Part shown: in pieces, positions 34,675-43,665 of the stretch
How the letters are laid out: each line of letters opens with the position of its first letter
Numbering within the stretch: position 1 is the first letter of the stretch
Assembly (NCBI GenBank): GCA_964385695.1
Contig: CAYLQA010000020.1
Span: 1-56,314 of the forward strand
DNA from: CAYLQA01 sp964385695
GTDB taxonomy: Bacteria > Desulfobacterota > Desulfobulbia > Desulfobulbales > Desulfurivibrionaceae
DNA length: 56,314 bases
Direction: 5' to 3'
Notes under the pieces: generated by a model
The model's database searches: none
Told to the model about the DNA's origin: nothing
What the model saw: the letters and a program-made list of their open reading frames with translations, nothing else
Made by a program: the position numbers and the translations under genes

Positions 34675-36645
34675 ATGGCTCAGCGGATAATGAATAGATT
34701 CTTTTTGCTGTATATGTTTTTGGCGGTGCTGCTTTGCGCGCAAGCCGCTCTAGCCGGCCCTGTTTTAAGCGCCGCACCTCCGCAGCGCGTAGTCTCTCTG
34801 GTTCCGGTGGTCACCGAGATCATATTTGCCATTGAGGCGGATGATGTTCTGGCTGGCATCACCCACCACTCCACATTTCCGGCCGGTACAGCAAATAAGG
34901 AAGTGGCGGGGGGCTTTTTTTCTCCATCACTAGATGCGATTGAAGCGCTCAATCCTGATCTCATCTTTGTTACGGATCTGCATAAAGATGTAAAAAAACG
35001 TTTCAGTAATAAGTGTAGGCTGGTGCAATTGCCGGTGCACTCCATAGAAGAGGCCTTTGAGCGTATCCTCACTTTGGGTAGGATGTTTGGCCGTGAGAGT
35101 CAGGCACAGACCGTTGTGGATAGAAACAGGGCCCAATTAGAATTGATTGCCCAAAAGGTTGCGAAAATCCCTGATGCAGGGCGAAAGCGCATGCTGCGGC
35201 TCATGGGCGAAGAGAGGCTCATGGTGCCGGGTGATGATTCTTTTCAACTCGACTTTGTCCGGGCAGCCGGAGGTATTCCCTCAAGCCTAGGCAAAAAAGG
35301 CAACGTTGTTGAAGCGAACCCCGTGGATATAGCTGAGTTTGACCCACAGGTGATGTATGCCTGTGGCAAGAGTAGGACGCTGCCTATTTTGCAAGAACAT
35401 GCCCTGGAAAAAGTAAGCGCAATTACAGAGCGTAACCTGTTTTTCTTTCCCTGCGATATGACCTGTCGGGCCGGGGCCAATATTGGTAGCTTTGTTTCCT
35501 GGCTGTCTGCAAAGACCTATGGCAAGGAGTTCTCCAAGGCAGACCAGCAGGTCATTAAGGACCGAATCGAGGATCGGCGCAGTCTTGATCTGCCAGTGGA
35601 GTATGTGGATAAAGCGGAAATCGTATACAGCCGGGTCCGAGATTTTACCAGTAAGACCTTGCTCATCGATTTCAAGCGTCCGCAGATGACCCTTTCAACC
35701 CTTGAAGGGATGCGAAGCGGGGTTGAAACAGCGGGCAATCATTATTTTCCGGCTCCGACTTGGGGCTTGGGGCATGAGGAGGGACTCGACGGCTTAAAGC
35801 GTTTGACTTACGCTGTGCTCGATAAACAACCGCAAACAACAAGCCTGCTCTATACCGGGGCGGACATGGATAATATTTCCGTTCAGCAAAAACAGTTCAA
35901 AGATATGAAGGTTTTTGCCCTGGTTACGGCCGGGGTTAAGCACAATGCCCTGCGCATGTCCCAGGACAATGGCAATTTTTATGAGCCCGGTACTATTAAT
36001 ATTGTGTTGCTCAGTAATACGCAGCTCAGCCCTAGGGCTATGACCCGGGCCATGATCAGTGCTACAGAGGGAAAAACCGCAGCCCTGAGCGATTTGGACA
36101 TCCGCAGTAGCTATCAGCCTCAGTTCCAGGCCACCGGCACAGGTACCGATAATATCTTGGTGGTGCAGGGAGAAGGCACGGCCATTGATAACTGTGGGGG
36201 CCATACAAAAATGGGAGAGCTCGTCAGTAAGGCCGTGTATGATGGGGTGATTGAGGCCATAGCCAAACAAAACGGCATTACCCGCGAGCGCTCCATCTTT
36301 GCCAGATTGAAAGAACGGCGGTTGAGTCTGTGGAAGCTCTTGCCCAAAGAGATAGAGAATTGCTCGTTGACTAAGGGCGATTTGATTCGTGAGTTGGAAG
36401 CGGTTATGCTCAAGCCGGAATACGCTGGTTTTCTTGCCGGGGCCTTGGCCATGAGCGATGATGAACAGGCCGGGATTATTTCTGATTTTAAAGGCTTTGC
36501 CCTGTGGGGGAGAAAGATTTCAGCCCAGCTTGCAGGCAAAGGGGTTGATCCCTGGCAGCATCATTTTAAACAGGATCAAGTCGAACCGGTTGTGGCTTTA
36601 GCCTTTGAGGCTTTAATCAACGGCGTGTGCGCAAAAGAGCAGTAA
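34675..36645 (+). CDS. secreted BtuF-like/CbiZ fusion: cobamide-binding protein with adenosylcobinamide amidohydrolase domain
   Basis: A 656-residue protein with a signal peptide (about 1-27, ALA-GP). Residues 35-285 resemble the BtuF/FepB class of periplasmic binding proteins (RVVSLVPVVTEIIFAI, ALNPDLIFVTD). Residues 310-535 match CbiZ, which cuts the amide linking the nucleotide loop so that cobamides can be salvaged: LVTAGVKHNALR, EPGTINIVLLSNTQLS, ATGTGTDNILVV and the GGHTKMGE ending. A further 120 residues have no recognised domain. CbiZ is usually cytoplasmic, so a periplasmic fusion is unusual. AGGAG 9 nt upstream supports the start. It may bind and remodel foreign cobamides before BtuCD import. 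Confidence 0.85.
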   Translation: MAQRIMNRFFLLYMFLAVLLCAQAALAGPVLSAAPPQRVVSLVPVVTEIIFAIEADDVLAGITHHSTFPAGTANKEVAGGFFSPSLDAIEALNPDLIFVTDLHKDVKKRFSNKCRLVQLPVHSIEEAFERILTLGRMFGRESQAQTVVDRNRAQLELIAQKVAKIPDAGRKRMLRLMGEERLMVPGDDSFQLDFVRAAGGIPSSLGKKGNVVEANPVDIAEFDPQVMYACGKSRTLPILQEHALEKVSAITERNLFFFPCDMTCRAGANIGSFVSWLSAKTYGKEFSKADQQVIKDRIEDRRSLDLPVEYVDKAEIVYSRVRDFTSKTLLIDFKRPQMTLSTLEGMRSGVETAGNHYFPAPTWGLGHEEGLDGLKRLTYAVLDKQPQTTSLLYTGADMDNISVQQKQFKDMKVFALVTAGVKHNALRMSQDNGNFYEPGTINIVLLSNTQLSPRAMTRAMISATEGKTAALSDLDIRSSYQPQFQATGTGTDNILVVQGEGTAIDNCGGHTKMGELVSKAVYDGVIEAIAKQNGITRERSIFARLKERRLSLWKLLPKEIENCSLTKGDLIRELEAVMLKPEYAGFLAGALAMSDDEQAGIISDFKGFALWGRKISAQLAGKGVDPWQHHFKQDQVEPVVALAFEALINGVCAKEQ

Positions 36646-36675
36646 TGCAGTGTAGTGCCTGAGGAGGCGGAAAAA

Positions 36676-37296
36676 ATGATGGATATATTTATAAGCGGCG
36701 GCCCTGTCATGTATCCACTGCTTCTCTGTTCGATTATTGTGCTGAGCGTGATCATCGAGCGCTCTATTTTTTGGGGTGGGCTTGAAAAAAGTCGAGATAG
36801 GCAGCTGCTTGATTCCGTGCTTGAGCTCGCCAGAAAAGGGAGTTGGGATGAGATCCGCAGTATCACCAAAGGCAGCCGCGATCATGTGGTGCGTGTCTTA
36901 GTTGTGGGTATACTCCATAAAGAGTTTGACATGGCCAAGGCCATGGAGGCTGAGGCTGAGATGGAAGTCAAACGGATGCGCAAGTTCATGATTGTTCTCG
37001 ATACCATGATCACAGTAGCTCCGTTACTGGGCATCTTTGGCACTGTTTTGGGCATTATCACTTCTTTTAAAATGCTGGGCAGCGTGGGGATTGCCGATCC
37101 AAAGCTTGTGACCAGCGGTATTGCCCAGGCTTTGATTACCACTGCTTCGGGACTTGGAATCGCCATCATTGCGGTTTTTCCCTTTAACTATTTTGGGGCC
37201 AAGGTTGAGCATGCCGTACATGTAATGGAGAAATACGCGACCAGCCTTGAGATAGTTTATGAAAAGCTCATGCAGAAGGAGGATAAGGCTGTATGA
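36676..37296 (+). CDS. exbB: ExbB/TolQ-type proton channel subunit
   Basis: A 206-residue MotA/TolQ/ExbB family protein with three membrane helices: one at the N-terminus (about 7-24), and a pair in the second half (ITVAPLLGIFGTVLGIITSF and ALITTASGLGIAIIAVFPF). I place the start at ATG 36676, where GGAGG is 8 nt upstream. With ExbD and TonB next to it, it harnesses the proton gradient to power the BtuB receptor. It is the first of three tightly spaced energising genes. Confidence 0.9.
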   Translation: MMDIFISGGPVMYPLLLCSIIVLSVIIERSIFWGGLEKSRDRQLLDSVLELARKGSWDEIRSITKGSRDHVVRVLVVGILHKEFDMAKAMEAEAEMEVKRMRKFMIVLDTMITVAPLLGIFGTVLGIITSFKMLGSVGIADPKLVTSGIAQALITTASGLGIAIIAVFPFNYFGAKVEHAVHVMEKYATSLEIVYEKLMQKEDKAV

Positions 37297-37724
37297 AGCT
37301 CCTTTTGCCAGCGCGAAGGCCTCCCCGCATAGAGATGTTACCCCTTATCGATATCGTCTTTTTGCTTCTGGTCTTTTTTATCTATGCCATGCTCTCCATG
37401 GCCGTGCATAGGGGATTGCCGGTGAACCTCCCTTCTTCGAGCGCAGCGCAGTTGGAAAAGGATATGATTCTGAGTGTGACTGCACAGCACCTGCCGGATC
37501 AATCCGTGGCCGTGTTTGTCGATAAGCAAGAGGTGCAGGTGGCTGAATTAACCCAATATCTGCAAGCTAAGGCGCGCGAGATGGAGCAGCAGGGCAAACT
37601 CCCCGGGGTTTTGCTTTTTGCCGACAATAGTATCTCCTATCAGCAGCTTTTTCAGATTCTCGATCAGGTCAAATCAGCCGGTCTGAAGCAAGTCTCTCTC
37701 CAGGCAGAGGTGGCAGATGACTGA
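37293..37724 (+). CDS. exbD: ExbD/TolR-type subunit
   Basis: A 143-residue protein with one N-terminal membrane helix (IEMLPLIDIVFLLLVFFIYAML) carrying the proton-path aspartate of LIDIVFLL, and a periplasmic domain. It overlaps exbB by 4 nt and tonB by 8 nt, so the three are translated together. Confidence 0.9.
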   Translation: MKLLLPARRPPRIEMLPLIDIVFLLLVFFIYAMLSMAVHRGLPVNLPSSSAAQLEKDMILSVTAQHLPDQSVAVFVDKQEVQVAELTQYLQAKAREMEQQGKLPGVLLFADNSISYQQLFQILDQVKSAGLKQVSLQAEVADD

Positions 37725-38388
37725 TGGCAGGCGGCTTGGCATAGCCGTTGGTGCGGCCTTGCTCCTGCATTGCACCCTGCTTGGCCAGTGGTATAGCGCC
37801 CAGACCTCTGCTCCGCAACTGAGTCAGATTCGCAAAAAAATGAATATTTCACTGAGCTATCGCAGGCCTGAGCCTGCGGTTGCACAAAAGCCGGTGGAGC
37901 CATCTGTAAAACCCAAGCAAGAAAACACAGTGCCGGTAGTCACGCCGGTGGCGGTTAAAGAAAGGCAACCTCTGCCTGCCCGAAAGAAAAAGGTTGAGCC
38001 GGTGGTGGAGCAGGTACCTGTGGTGGCTCCCAGTAAGCGTGTTGAAACAAAGCCGGTTGAACCTGTACGTGAGCAAGTTACAGATAATGCGCCGATTACA
38101 GAAGAGGCCAAGGTCAAACTGGCTACGCCCTTGTACAGAAAAAATCCTCCTCCAATCTATCCCAGGCGGGCCAGAAAAAGGGGGGTTACCGGGACGGTGC
38201 TGCTTTTGGTATCTGTTTCAGGTATTGGCCGTGTGCAAGATATTAAGATTGAAAAGACAAGCGGCCACAGCATCTTAGATAAGGCAGCTGTGAAAAGTGT
38301 GCAAAAATGGCTGTTTGAGCCTGGCCTGAGTGACGGGAAACCTGCCTCCATGTGGGTGCAGGTGCCTGTGCGTTTTGAGTTGAGATAA
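37717..38388 (+). CDS. tonB: TonB energy transducer
   Basis: A 223-residue protein: N-terminal membrane helix (about 6-24), a long proline/valine/lysine-rich spacer (about 45-125) spanning the periplasm, and the C-terminal TonB domain (about 140-223; NPPPIYPRRARKRGVTGTV, ending VQVPVRFELR). It is dedicated to this cluster by position and should contact the TonB box of the receptor encoded at 32610. The stop overlaps the next start (TAATG). Confidence 0.92.
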   Translation: MTDGRRLGIAVGAALLLHCTLLGQWYSAQTSAPQLSQIRKKMNISLSYRRPEPAVAQKPVEPSVKPKQENTVPVVTPVAVKERQPLPARKKKVEPVVEQVPVVAPSKRVETKPVEPVREQVTDNAPITEEAKVKLATPLYRKNPPPIYPRRARKRGVTGTVLLLVSVSGIGRVQDIKIEKTSGHSILDKAAVKSVQKWLFEPGLSDGKPASMWVQVPVRFELR

Positions 38389-39272
38389 TGCGAATATTAT
38401 TTTTTGTCATAATCAGCTGTATCTTATCCGCTTCGCCCATTGGGGCCTTCACGGTTACTGACCAAGCCGGGCGAGAGGTTGAGGTGCCTGCCAAGAGCGA
38501 GCGGGTTCTTTCCCTTGCCCCTAGTATTACTGAGATCGTTTATTCCCTAGATGCCGGTAATCTCCTGGTTGGAGCCACCCAGTACAGTGATTATCCGGAG
38601 GCTGCTAAAGCATTGCCCAGGGTCGGCTCATACGTACGATTGGACCTTGAACGGGTCGTGTCTTTACAGCCTGATCTCTGCATCGGCATCCGGGACGGCA
38701 ACCCGAAACATTTGGTGGACAAGATTGAGGGCATGGGAATCCCCGTCTATGTTATTGATCCGCGCAACCTGGGCGGTATCATGGAGGCTATTTCCGGTAT
38801 CGGCACCGTCCTTGGCGTAGAAGATAATGCGGCTCTGTTACTCAAAGGTATGCAAAATCGCATCAGTAAGGTGCAGGAGCAGGTGGGGGCGGCCTCTGGG
38901 CAGCCTCGAGTTTTTTTCCAGGTGGATGCGGCCCCCATTATTACCGCAGGCACAGAGACCTTTACCCATGAGTTGATCACATTGGCAGGTGGAGTGAACC
39001 TAGGTGCAGGCAAGGTGCCCTATCCAAGATTGAGTTGGGAGCAGGCCTTGGCCAAGCGGCCTGAGGTGGTGGTGATTACCTCCATGGCCGGTGGGCACAG
39101 CCCTGAATCATTAAAGAAACAGTGGCAGCGTTGGCAGCATCTGCCTGCGGTCAAGGCGGGGCGGATACATGTGGTGGATGCCAATCTTTTTGACCGGCCC
39201 ACTGCCAGACTGGTACAGGGTCTTGAGCTGCTTCTTACGATCATTCACCCGGAGCTTACAGGCAATGACTGA
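38388..39272 (+). CDS. btuF: second BtuF-like periplasmic cobamide-binding protein
   Basis: A 294-residue protein with signal peptide (about 1-19) and the class III binding-protein pattern: DQAGREVEVPAKSERVLSLAPSITEIVYSL, then LQPDLCIGIRDGNP. It lies directly before btuC and btuD with overlaps at both ends, making it the standard partner of this ABC importer. The cluster therefore has two BtuF-like proteins, this single-domain one and the CbiZ fusion at 34675. Confidence 0.9.
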   Translation: MRILFFVIISCILSASPIGAFTVTDQAGREVEVPAKSERVLSLAPSITEIVYSLDAGNLLVGATQYSDYPEAAKALPRVGSYVRLDLERVVSLQPDLCIGIRDGNPKHLVDKIEGMGIPVYVIDPRNLGGIMEAISGIGTVLGVEDNAALLLKGMQNRISKVQEQVGAASGQPRVFFQVDAAPIITAGTETFTHELITLAGGVNLGAGKVPYPRLSWEQALAKRPEVVVITSMAGGHSPESLKKQWQRWQHLPAVKAGRIHVVDANLFDRPTARLVQGLELLLTIIHPELTGND

Positions 39273-40272
39273 TCAAAAAGGCATGCTTATGCCGCGCCTT
39301 ATATTGCTGATGGTATCCTTGAGTGCGATCCTTTTGGGCAGCGGACTTTTCGGTATCTCTCTTGGCCCTTCCGGCTTTCATCCCCAGGATGCTTTGCATG
39401 CGTTGTGGTCCAAGGCGGATGCTGATTCGGTCCTGGCAACCATTATCTGGCAAATTCGTCTGCCCAGAGTGCTTTTGGCCGCAGCTGTCGGAGCTACCCT
39501 CTCTTTAGGTGGTCTGGTTTTTCAGGCTCTTTTACGCAATGCCTTGGCCGAACCCTATATTTTGGGGATTTCCGGCGGCTCTGCCGTGGGAGCCATCCTT
39601 GGTATGCTGGCAGGCTTTGCCCAGTTTCCTGGGGTGGCTGTGTCAGCTTTTGCAGGCAGCATGCTGATTCTACTCTTGGTTCTGGCCGTGGTTTCGGGTC
39701 GCACTGGAATCGATCGGGATTCGCTTTTGTTGGGCGGGGTGATGATGAATGCCTTTTGCGGCGCCGTGATCATGTTTCTTATTTCTATTACCCAGACCTC
39801 GGCTGTGCACCAAATCCTCTTTTGGCTCATGGGGGATTTCACCATGTTCACCAATGACCGGCTGCCCATCCTTCTCGGGGTAGTGCCCTGTTTTTTGATT
39901 ATACTCTTTATGGCCCGGCCTATGAACCTCTTGCTGGCAGGGCGGGAGTCTGCTGCTGCCATGGGCATCAATGTCCAGGTGGTTACTGTAGTATTGCTCA
40001 TGACCACCACCTTTATGGTGAGTATCGTTGTCTGTCAGTCCGGGTTGGTTGGTTTTGTCGGTCTGGTTATCCCTCATATCTTCAGGATGATATTTGGCCC
40101 GGATCACCGTCTTTTGGTTCCAGCCTGCATTTTGGGCGGTGGCTCTTATCTTATTCTCTGCGACTTGTTGGCCCGTACCCTGCCGGCTAATGGTGAAATG
40201 CCGGTGGGCATTATCACTGCTCTGATCGGGGCGCCGCTCTTTATCTTTCTTCTTTGGAGAAGTAGACGATGA
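39265..40272 (+). CDS. btuC: cobamide ABC importer permease, BtuC/FecCD family
   Basis: A 335-residue inner-membrane protein with about 10 helices, including the FecCD signatures RLPRVLLAAAVGATLSLGG, NALAEPYILGISGGSA and the LVGFVGLVIPHIFRMI coupling region. I choose ATG 39265, which overlaps the btuF stop by 8 nt; the frame is open upstream without support. Works as a dimer with two BtuD ATPases. Confidence 0.92.
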   Translation: MTDQKGMLMPRLILLMVSLSAILLGSGLFGISLGPSGFHPQDALHALWSKADADSVLATIIWQIRLPRVLLAAAVGATLSLGGLVFQALLRNALAEPYILGISGGSAVGAILGMLAGFAQFPGVAVSAFAGSMLILLLVLAVVSGRTGIDRDSLLLGGVMMNAFCGAVIMFLISITQTSAVHQILFWLMGDFTMFTNDRLPILLGVVPCFLIILFMARPMNLLLAGRESAAAMGINVQVVTVVLLMTTTFMVSIVVCQSGLVGFVGLVIPHIFRMIFGPDHRLLVPACILGGGSYLILCDLLARTLPANGEMPVGIITALIGAPLFIFLLWRSRR

Positions 40273-41060
40273 GTGTGGTCAAGGTAACAGATCTCTGCCT
40301 CTCCTATGGAGAAACGCCCATCTTGTACGATGTTTCCCTGGCTGTGAAAAAAGGAGAGTTTTTCGTTATCATCGGCCCCAATGGCAGTGGCAAGACGACC
40401 CTGCTGAAAACTTTGGCACGCCTGGAAAAAGCAGGGTCTGGCAGCATTGATATTTTAGATGCCCCTTTGGCTGAGTATTCCAGGCGCAGTCTTTCTCGAG
40501 TTATGGCTGTGGTACCGCAACAGGTGCCTCTTGATTTTCCTTTTACCGTGGAAGAAACCGTACTCATGGGGCGTTCGCCCCATCTCGGTTTGATGGGGGT
40601 GGAGAGTCAGGATGATTATGCTATAGCGCAAGAGGCTATGGGCTTTACCGATATCCAACACCTTGCCAAACGGAGGTTGGACCAGCTCTCCGGCGGAGAG
40701 CGGCAACGGGTTATCATTGCCCGGGCCATTTGCCAGCAACCCCGGGTTATTCTCCTTGATGAACCCACTGCTGCTTTGGACCCTGCCCACCAGGTACAGA
40801 TTATGGATCTGATGGAGCGATTTCGCAGACAACAGGGGATAACCGTGATTATGGTTTCCCACGACCTCAACCTGGCCGCTTTATATGGGGACAGGTTGCT
40901 TCTTCTCAAAGAGGGCAGGATTGAGACCATTGGTGCGCCCCAAGAAGTCCTGACTGCTGAACTGTTAAGCACAAGTTACGGTTGCCCCATGCAGGTGAAT
41001 GACCTGAATTTCGGTGGCCTGCCTCAGGTAATGCCTATTCCTGAAAAATTTGAGGACTAG
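40269..41060 (+). CDS. btuD: cobamide ABC importer ATPase, BtuD type
   Basis: A 263-residue ATPase: Walker A GPNGSGKT (36-43), signature LSGGERQR (140-147), Walker B VILLDEPTAALD (160-171). It overlaps btuC by 4 nt and ends the cobamide island. Members of this family also serve haem and siderophore import; the riboswitch and CbiZ fusion decide for cobamides. Confidence 0.92.
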   Translation: MSVVKVTDLCLSYGETPILYDVSLAVKKGEFFVIIGPNGSGKTTLLKTLARLEKAGSGSIDILDAPLAEYSRRSLSRVMAVVPQQVPLDFPFTVEETVLMGRSPHLGLMGVESQDDYAIAQEAMGFTDIQHLAKRRLDQLSGGERQRVIIARAICQQPRVILLDEPTAALDPAHQVQIMDLMERFRRQQGITVIMVSHDLNLAALYGDRLLLLKEGRIETIGAPQEVLTAELLSTSYGCPMQVNDLNFGGLPQVMPIPEKFED

Positions 41061-41098
41061 GTAGTTTCTTGCTGTTATAGTCTGCTCATTACTTGCCT

Positions 41099-42697
41099 AT
41101 GACAGAATCTAATGAACGAACATATGCCCTTGAGCGTGAAGTTGCGCGGCTGCGCACGGAAAATGAGGAATTGCGCAGCAAGACAGCCGGTTGGGACGCT
41201 TTGCTGGATGCCTCCAGTGATGCAATTGTTGTTGCTGAGGCGAGCAGCGGTGCTATCTGTGAGGTCAATGATAAGGCCGCTGATCTTTTAGGTTGCAAGC
41301 GGGATGACCTTGTCGGTCTGCATCAAAAAGAGTTACATCCTCCCAACCTGCAGGAGGAGTATGCACGGATTTTCCAGCAATGTGTCAAGGATGGTGGAGG
41401 ATTTCTTCCTGAGATTAATGTTCAACATCAAGATGGCAGTCAAATTCCGGTTGAGATAGGTGCTCGGCTCTTTCGCAGGGCCGGTAAGGAATATCTGGTT
41501 GGTTTTTTTCACGATATTCGCAGCAGGCTGGGTTCAAGACAGGCCCTCAGCCAAAGCCAGGAACGGTTTGAGATTTTTTTCAACAAAGCCAATGATGGCA
41601 TGTTTGTCTATCATCCGCAAGAGGATGGCATGCCGAGTAATTTTTTCGCTGTGAATGATGCTGGGGCGCGGATGATGGGCTACTCCAAGGAAGAGTTGCT
41701 CAGGCTTTCGCCCATGGATTTGACTCCGGAAGACTCCCTTAATGAAATCCCACCCATTGTTGAAGAACTCAAAGAAAAGGGGGAGGCGGTTTTTACCCTC
41801 AAAGTTCGCCGCAAGGATGGCACCGTAATCGATATTGAGATCCATGACCATCTCTTTGTCTACGAAGACCGGCCCACGGTGCTTTCTCTGGTGCGGGACA
41901 TTACAGAGAGGCTGGATGCGGAGCGCAGGCTGAAGGAGGCGGAAAAAAAACTTGCCCAGACCGATAAAATGGCCGCTCTCGGTCAGGTGGTTGCCGGGGT
42001 TGCCCATGAGGTGAACAACACCCTGAACTTCATCACCGGTGCTGTGCCGCCTTTCAAACGGTATCTGGCTCAATTGAAGGAAAGGCTGGCCGGGGTGGAA
42101 CTTGAGTCACCTGCAGAGTCGGCCGCATTGACCAAGGAAAAACTGTTCGGGAAGTTCGAGCTGCTTTTGGGCAATGTAGAGGAGGGGGCATCCCGGACCA
42201 AGAAGATTATTCATGACCTGCAGGCCTTTTCCCATACCGAGGGCAGCGATGTCATCTGGGTGGATGTGCACGACACCTTGGAATCCACCCTCTCGCTGCT
42301 CTTCCATGAAGTGCAGCATAAGATCCAAATTATTCGGGACTACCAAGCCAAGCAGACAAAGGTTTCCTGTTTTCCAAACAATCTCTCGCAGATTTTTATG
42401 AATGTGTTGATCAATGCCCTGCAATCCATAAAGGGGAGCGGTGCCATCGGTATCAGCACCTTCAACGATAATGACACCATCGTTGTCAAATTTAAGGATG
42501 ATGGCTGCGGTGTGGCCGAGGAATTACAGGGCAAGGTTTTTGATCCTTTCTTTACCACCAAGGATGTGGGTGAGGGCACCGGCCTTGGCCTGAGTATTAC
42601 CTACACGTATGTCGAGAAAATGGGGGGATCTGTAGAATTTGCCAGTCAAGAAGGGCAGGGCACCGAGGTGATCATCACCCTTCCTGTGCAGGGTTAA
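41099..42697 (+). CDS. soluble PAS-PAS histidine kinase
   Basis: About 532 residues: coiled-coil start, PAS domains at about 33-145 and 150-275, HisKA with His303 (VAGVAHEVNNTLN), and HATPase with DGCGVAEE and GTGLGLSI motifs. No membrane helix or receiver is present, so it senses a cytoplasmic signal and needs a separate response regulator, which is not beside it. ATG 41099 or TTG 41093 may start it; neither has a good ribosome site. It begins 38 nt after btuD, so read-through from the cobamide operon is possible. The stop overlaps that of the convergent TauE gene. Confidence 0.83.
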   Translation: MTESNERTYALEREVARLRTENEELRSKTAGWDALLDASSDAIVVAEASSGAICEVNDKAADLLGCKRDDLVGLHQKELHPPNLQEEYARIFQQCVKDGGGFLPEINVQHQDGSQIPVEIGARLFRRAGKEYLVGFFHDIRSRLGSRQALSQSQERFEIFFNKANDGMFVYHPQEDGMPSNFFAVNDAGARMMGYSKEELLRLSPMDLTPEDSLNEIPPIVEELKEKGEAVFTLKVRRKDGTVIDIEIHDHLFVYEDRPTVLSLVRDITERLDAERRLKEAEKKLAQTDKMAALGQVVAGVAHEVNNTLNFITGAVPPFKRYLAQLKERLAGVELESPAESAALTKEKLFGKFELLLGNVEEGASRTKKIIHDLQAFSHTEGSDVIWVDVHDTLESTLSLLFHEVQHKIQIIRDYQAKQTKVSCFPNNLSQIFMNVLINALQSIKGSGAIGISTFNDNDTIVVKFKDDGCGVAEELQGKVFDPFFTTKDVGEGTGLGLSITYTYVEKMGGSVEFASQEGQGTEVIITLPVQG

Positions 42698-43452
42698 TTT
42701 TTAAAAAAGAGCAGGATGGCAAACAGTATCACTGCCACCACCACAAAGCGTTGTACAAAGACATTGCCCTTTTCCACCGTGGCCTTGGTGCCGAAATAAG
42801 CCCCGATCATACTGCCTATCCCAAGTACCAAGCCGGGAAGAAATTCCACCTTGTCGTTCATAACGAAGATAACGAGAGAGACCGCGGTAAAGAGCATGAT
42901 GGTAAAGGTCTTGGTCGCATTGCCCGAGACAAAGTCATAGCCGGTGAGAAGCATGCCGGCCAGGATCAAAAAGCCCACCCCCGCCTGGATGAACCCGCCA
43001 TACATGCCAATAATGAAGAAGCTCAGCCAGATTAAGAGCCAGCGGCCAAGGGTGTAATCGATCTCGCGTTTTTCGAGCATTTTACCCGGCTTCATGAAGG
43101 TGGCCAGGGTCATGAAAATCATGAAGAGGGCAAAATATTTTTTAAAGGCGTTCTCACTGATATTCACCGCGAGGTAGGTTCCGGCAATGCTGCCGAGAAT
43201 GGCAGGGATTGAAACGATAAGGGAGAACTTGAGGGGGAACACACCGTATTGGTTAAACTTGCGTGCCGCGGTGAGTGACTGCATGAAGATGCCCAGCCGG
43301 TTGGTGCCGTTGGCCACTGTGGGCGGTAATCCCATGAAGATCAAAACCGGTACGGTCAGGAACGAGCCGCCACCGGCAAGTACGTTTATAAAGCCGGAGA
43401 CTGCGCCTACAACGAGCAGCAGTGCGAGTTTTAAAAGATAGATCGCTTCCAA
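42694..43452 (-). CDS. TauE/SafE-family anion permease
   Basis: About 252 residues with eight hydrophobic segments and the family's inverted repeat; VSGFINVLAGGGSFLTVPVLIFMGLPP is the typical N-terminal repeat. Family members export or import sulfite, sulfoacetate and related sulfur compounds. TTG at 43452 with GAGG 6-7 nt upstream is the best start; TTG 43464 is also in frame. Shares a TTAA with the stop of the convergent kinase. Confidence 0.82.
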   Translation of the reverse strand: MEAIYLLKLALLLVVGAVSGFINVLAGGGSFLTVPVLIFMGLPPTVANGTNRLGIFMQSLTAARKFNQYGVFPLKFSLIVSIPAILGSIAGTYLAVNISENAFKKYFALFMIFMTLATFMKPGKMLEKREIDYTLGRWLLIWLSFFIIGMYGGFIQAGVGFLILAGMLLTGYDFVSGNATKTFTIMLFTAVSLVIFVMNDKVEFLPGLVLGIGSMIGAYFGTKATVEKGNVFVQRFVVVAVILFAILLFFKN

Positions 43453-43665
43453 TGAAAACCTCAATTGCCTTTATTAAGAGAGACCAAAGTACCACTTCCT
43501 CATCTTGGCGTAAACAGTTTGCCCCATGGATACTACTCAAAAAAATGAATGTCTTTAATAGGTTAGAGATGATTATCGGTTGAGATAGAAAAGAGGAGTA
43601 TGATAGCATGTAAAGGTCCTGCTTAAGGAGCTTTTGCCTCGTTTTTTGAGGTAACCTGGAACAGA

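Noticed and set aside
43590..43618. tiny ORF after GAGGAG upstream of the M48 protease
   Set aside because: Eight codons only and ribosome site too close to the ATG; no support beyond chance.
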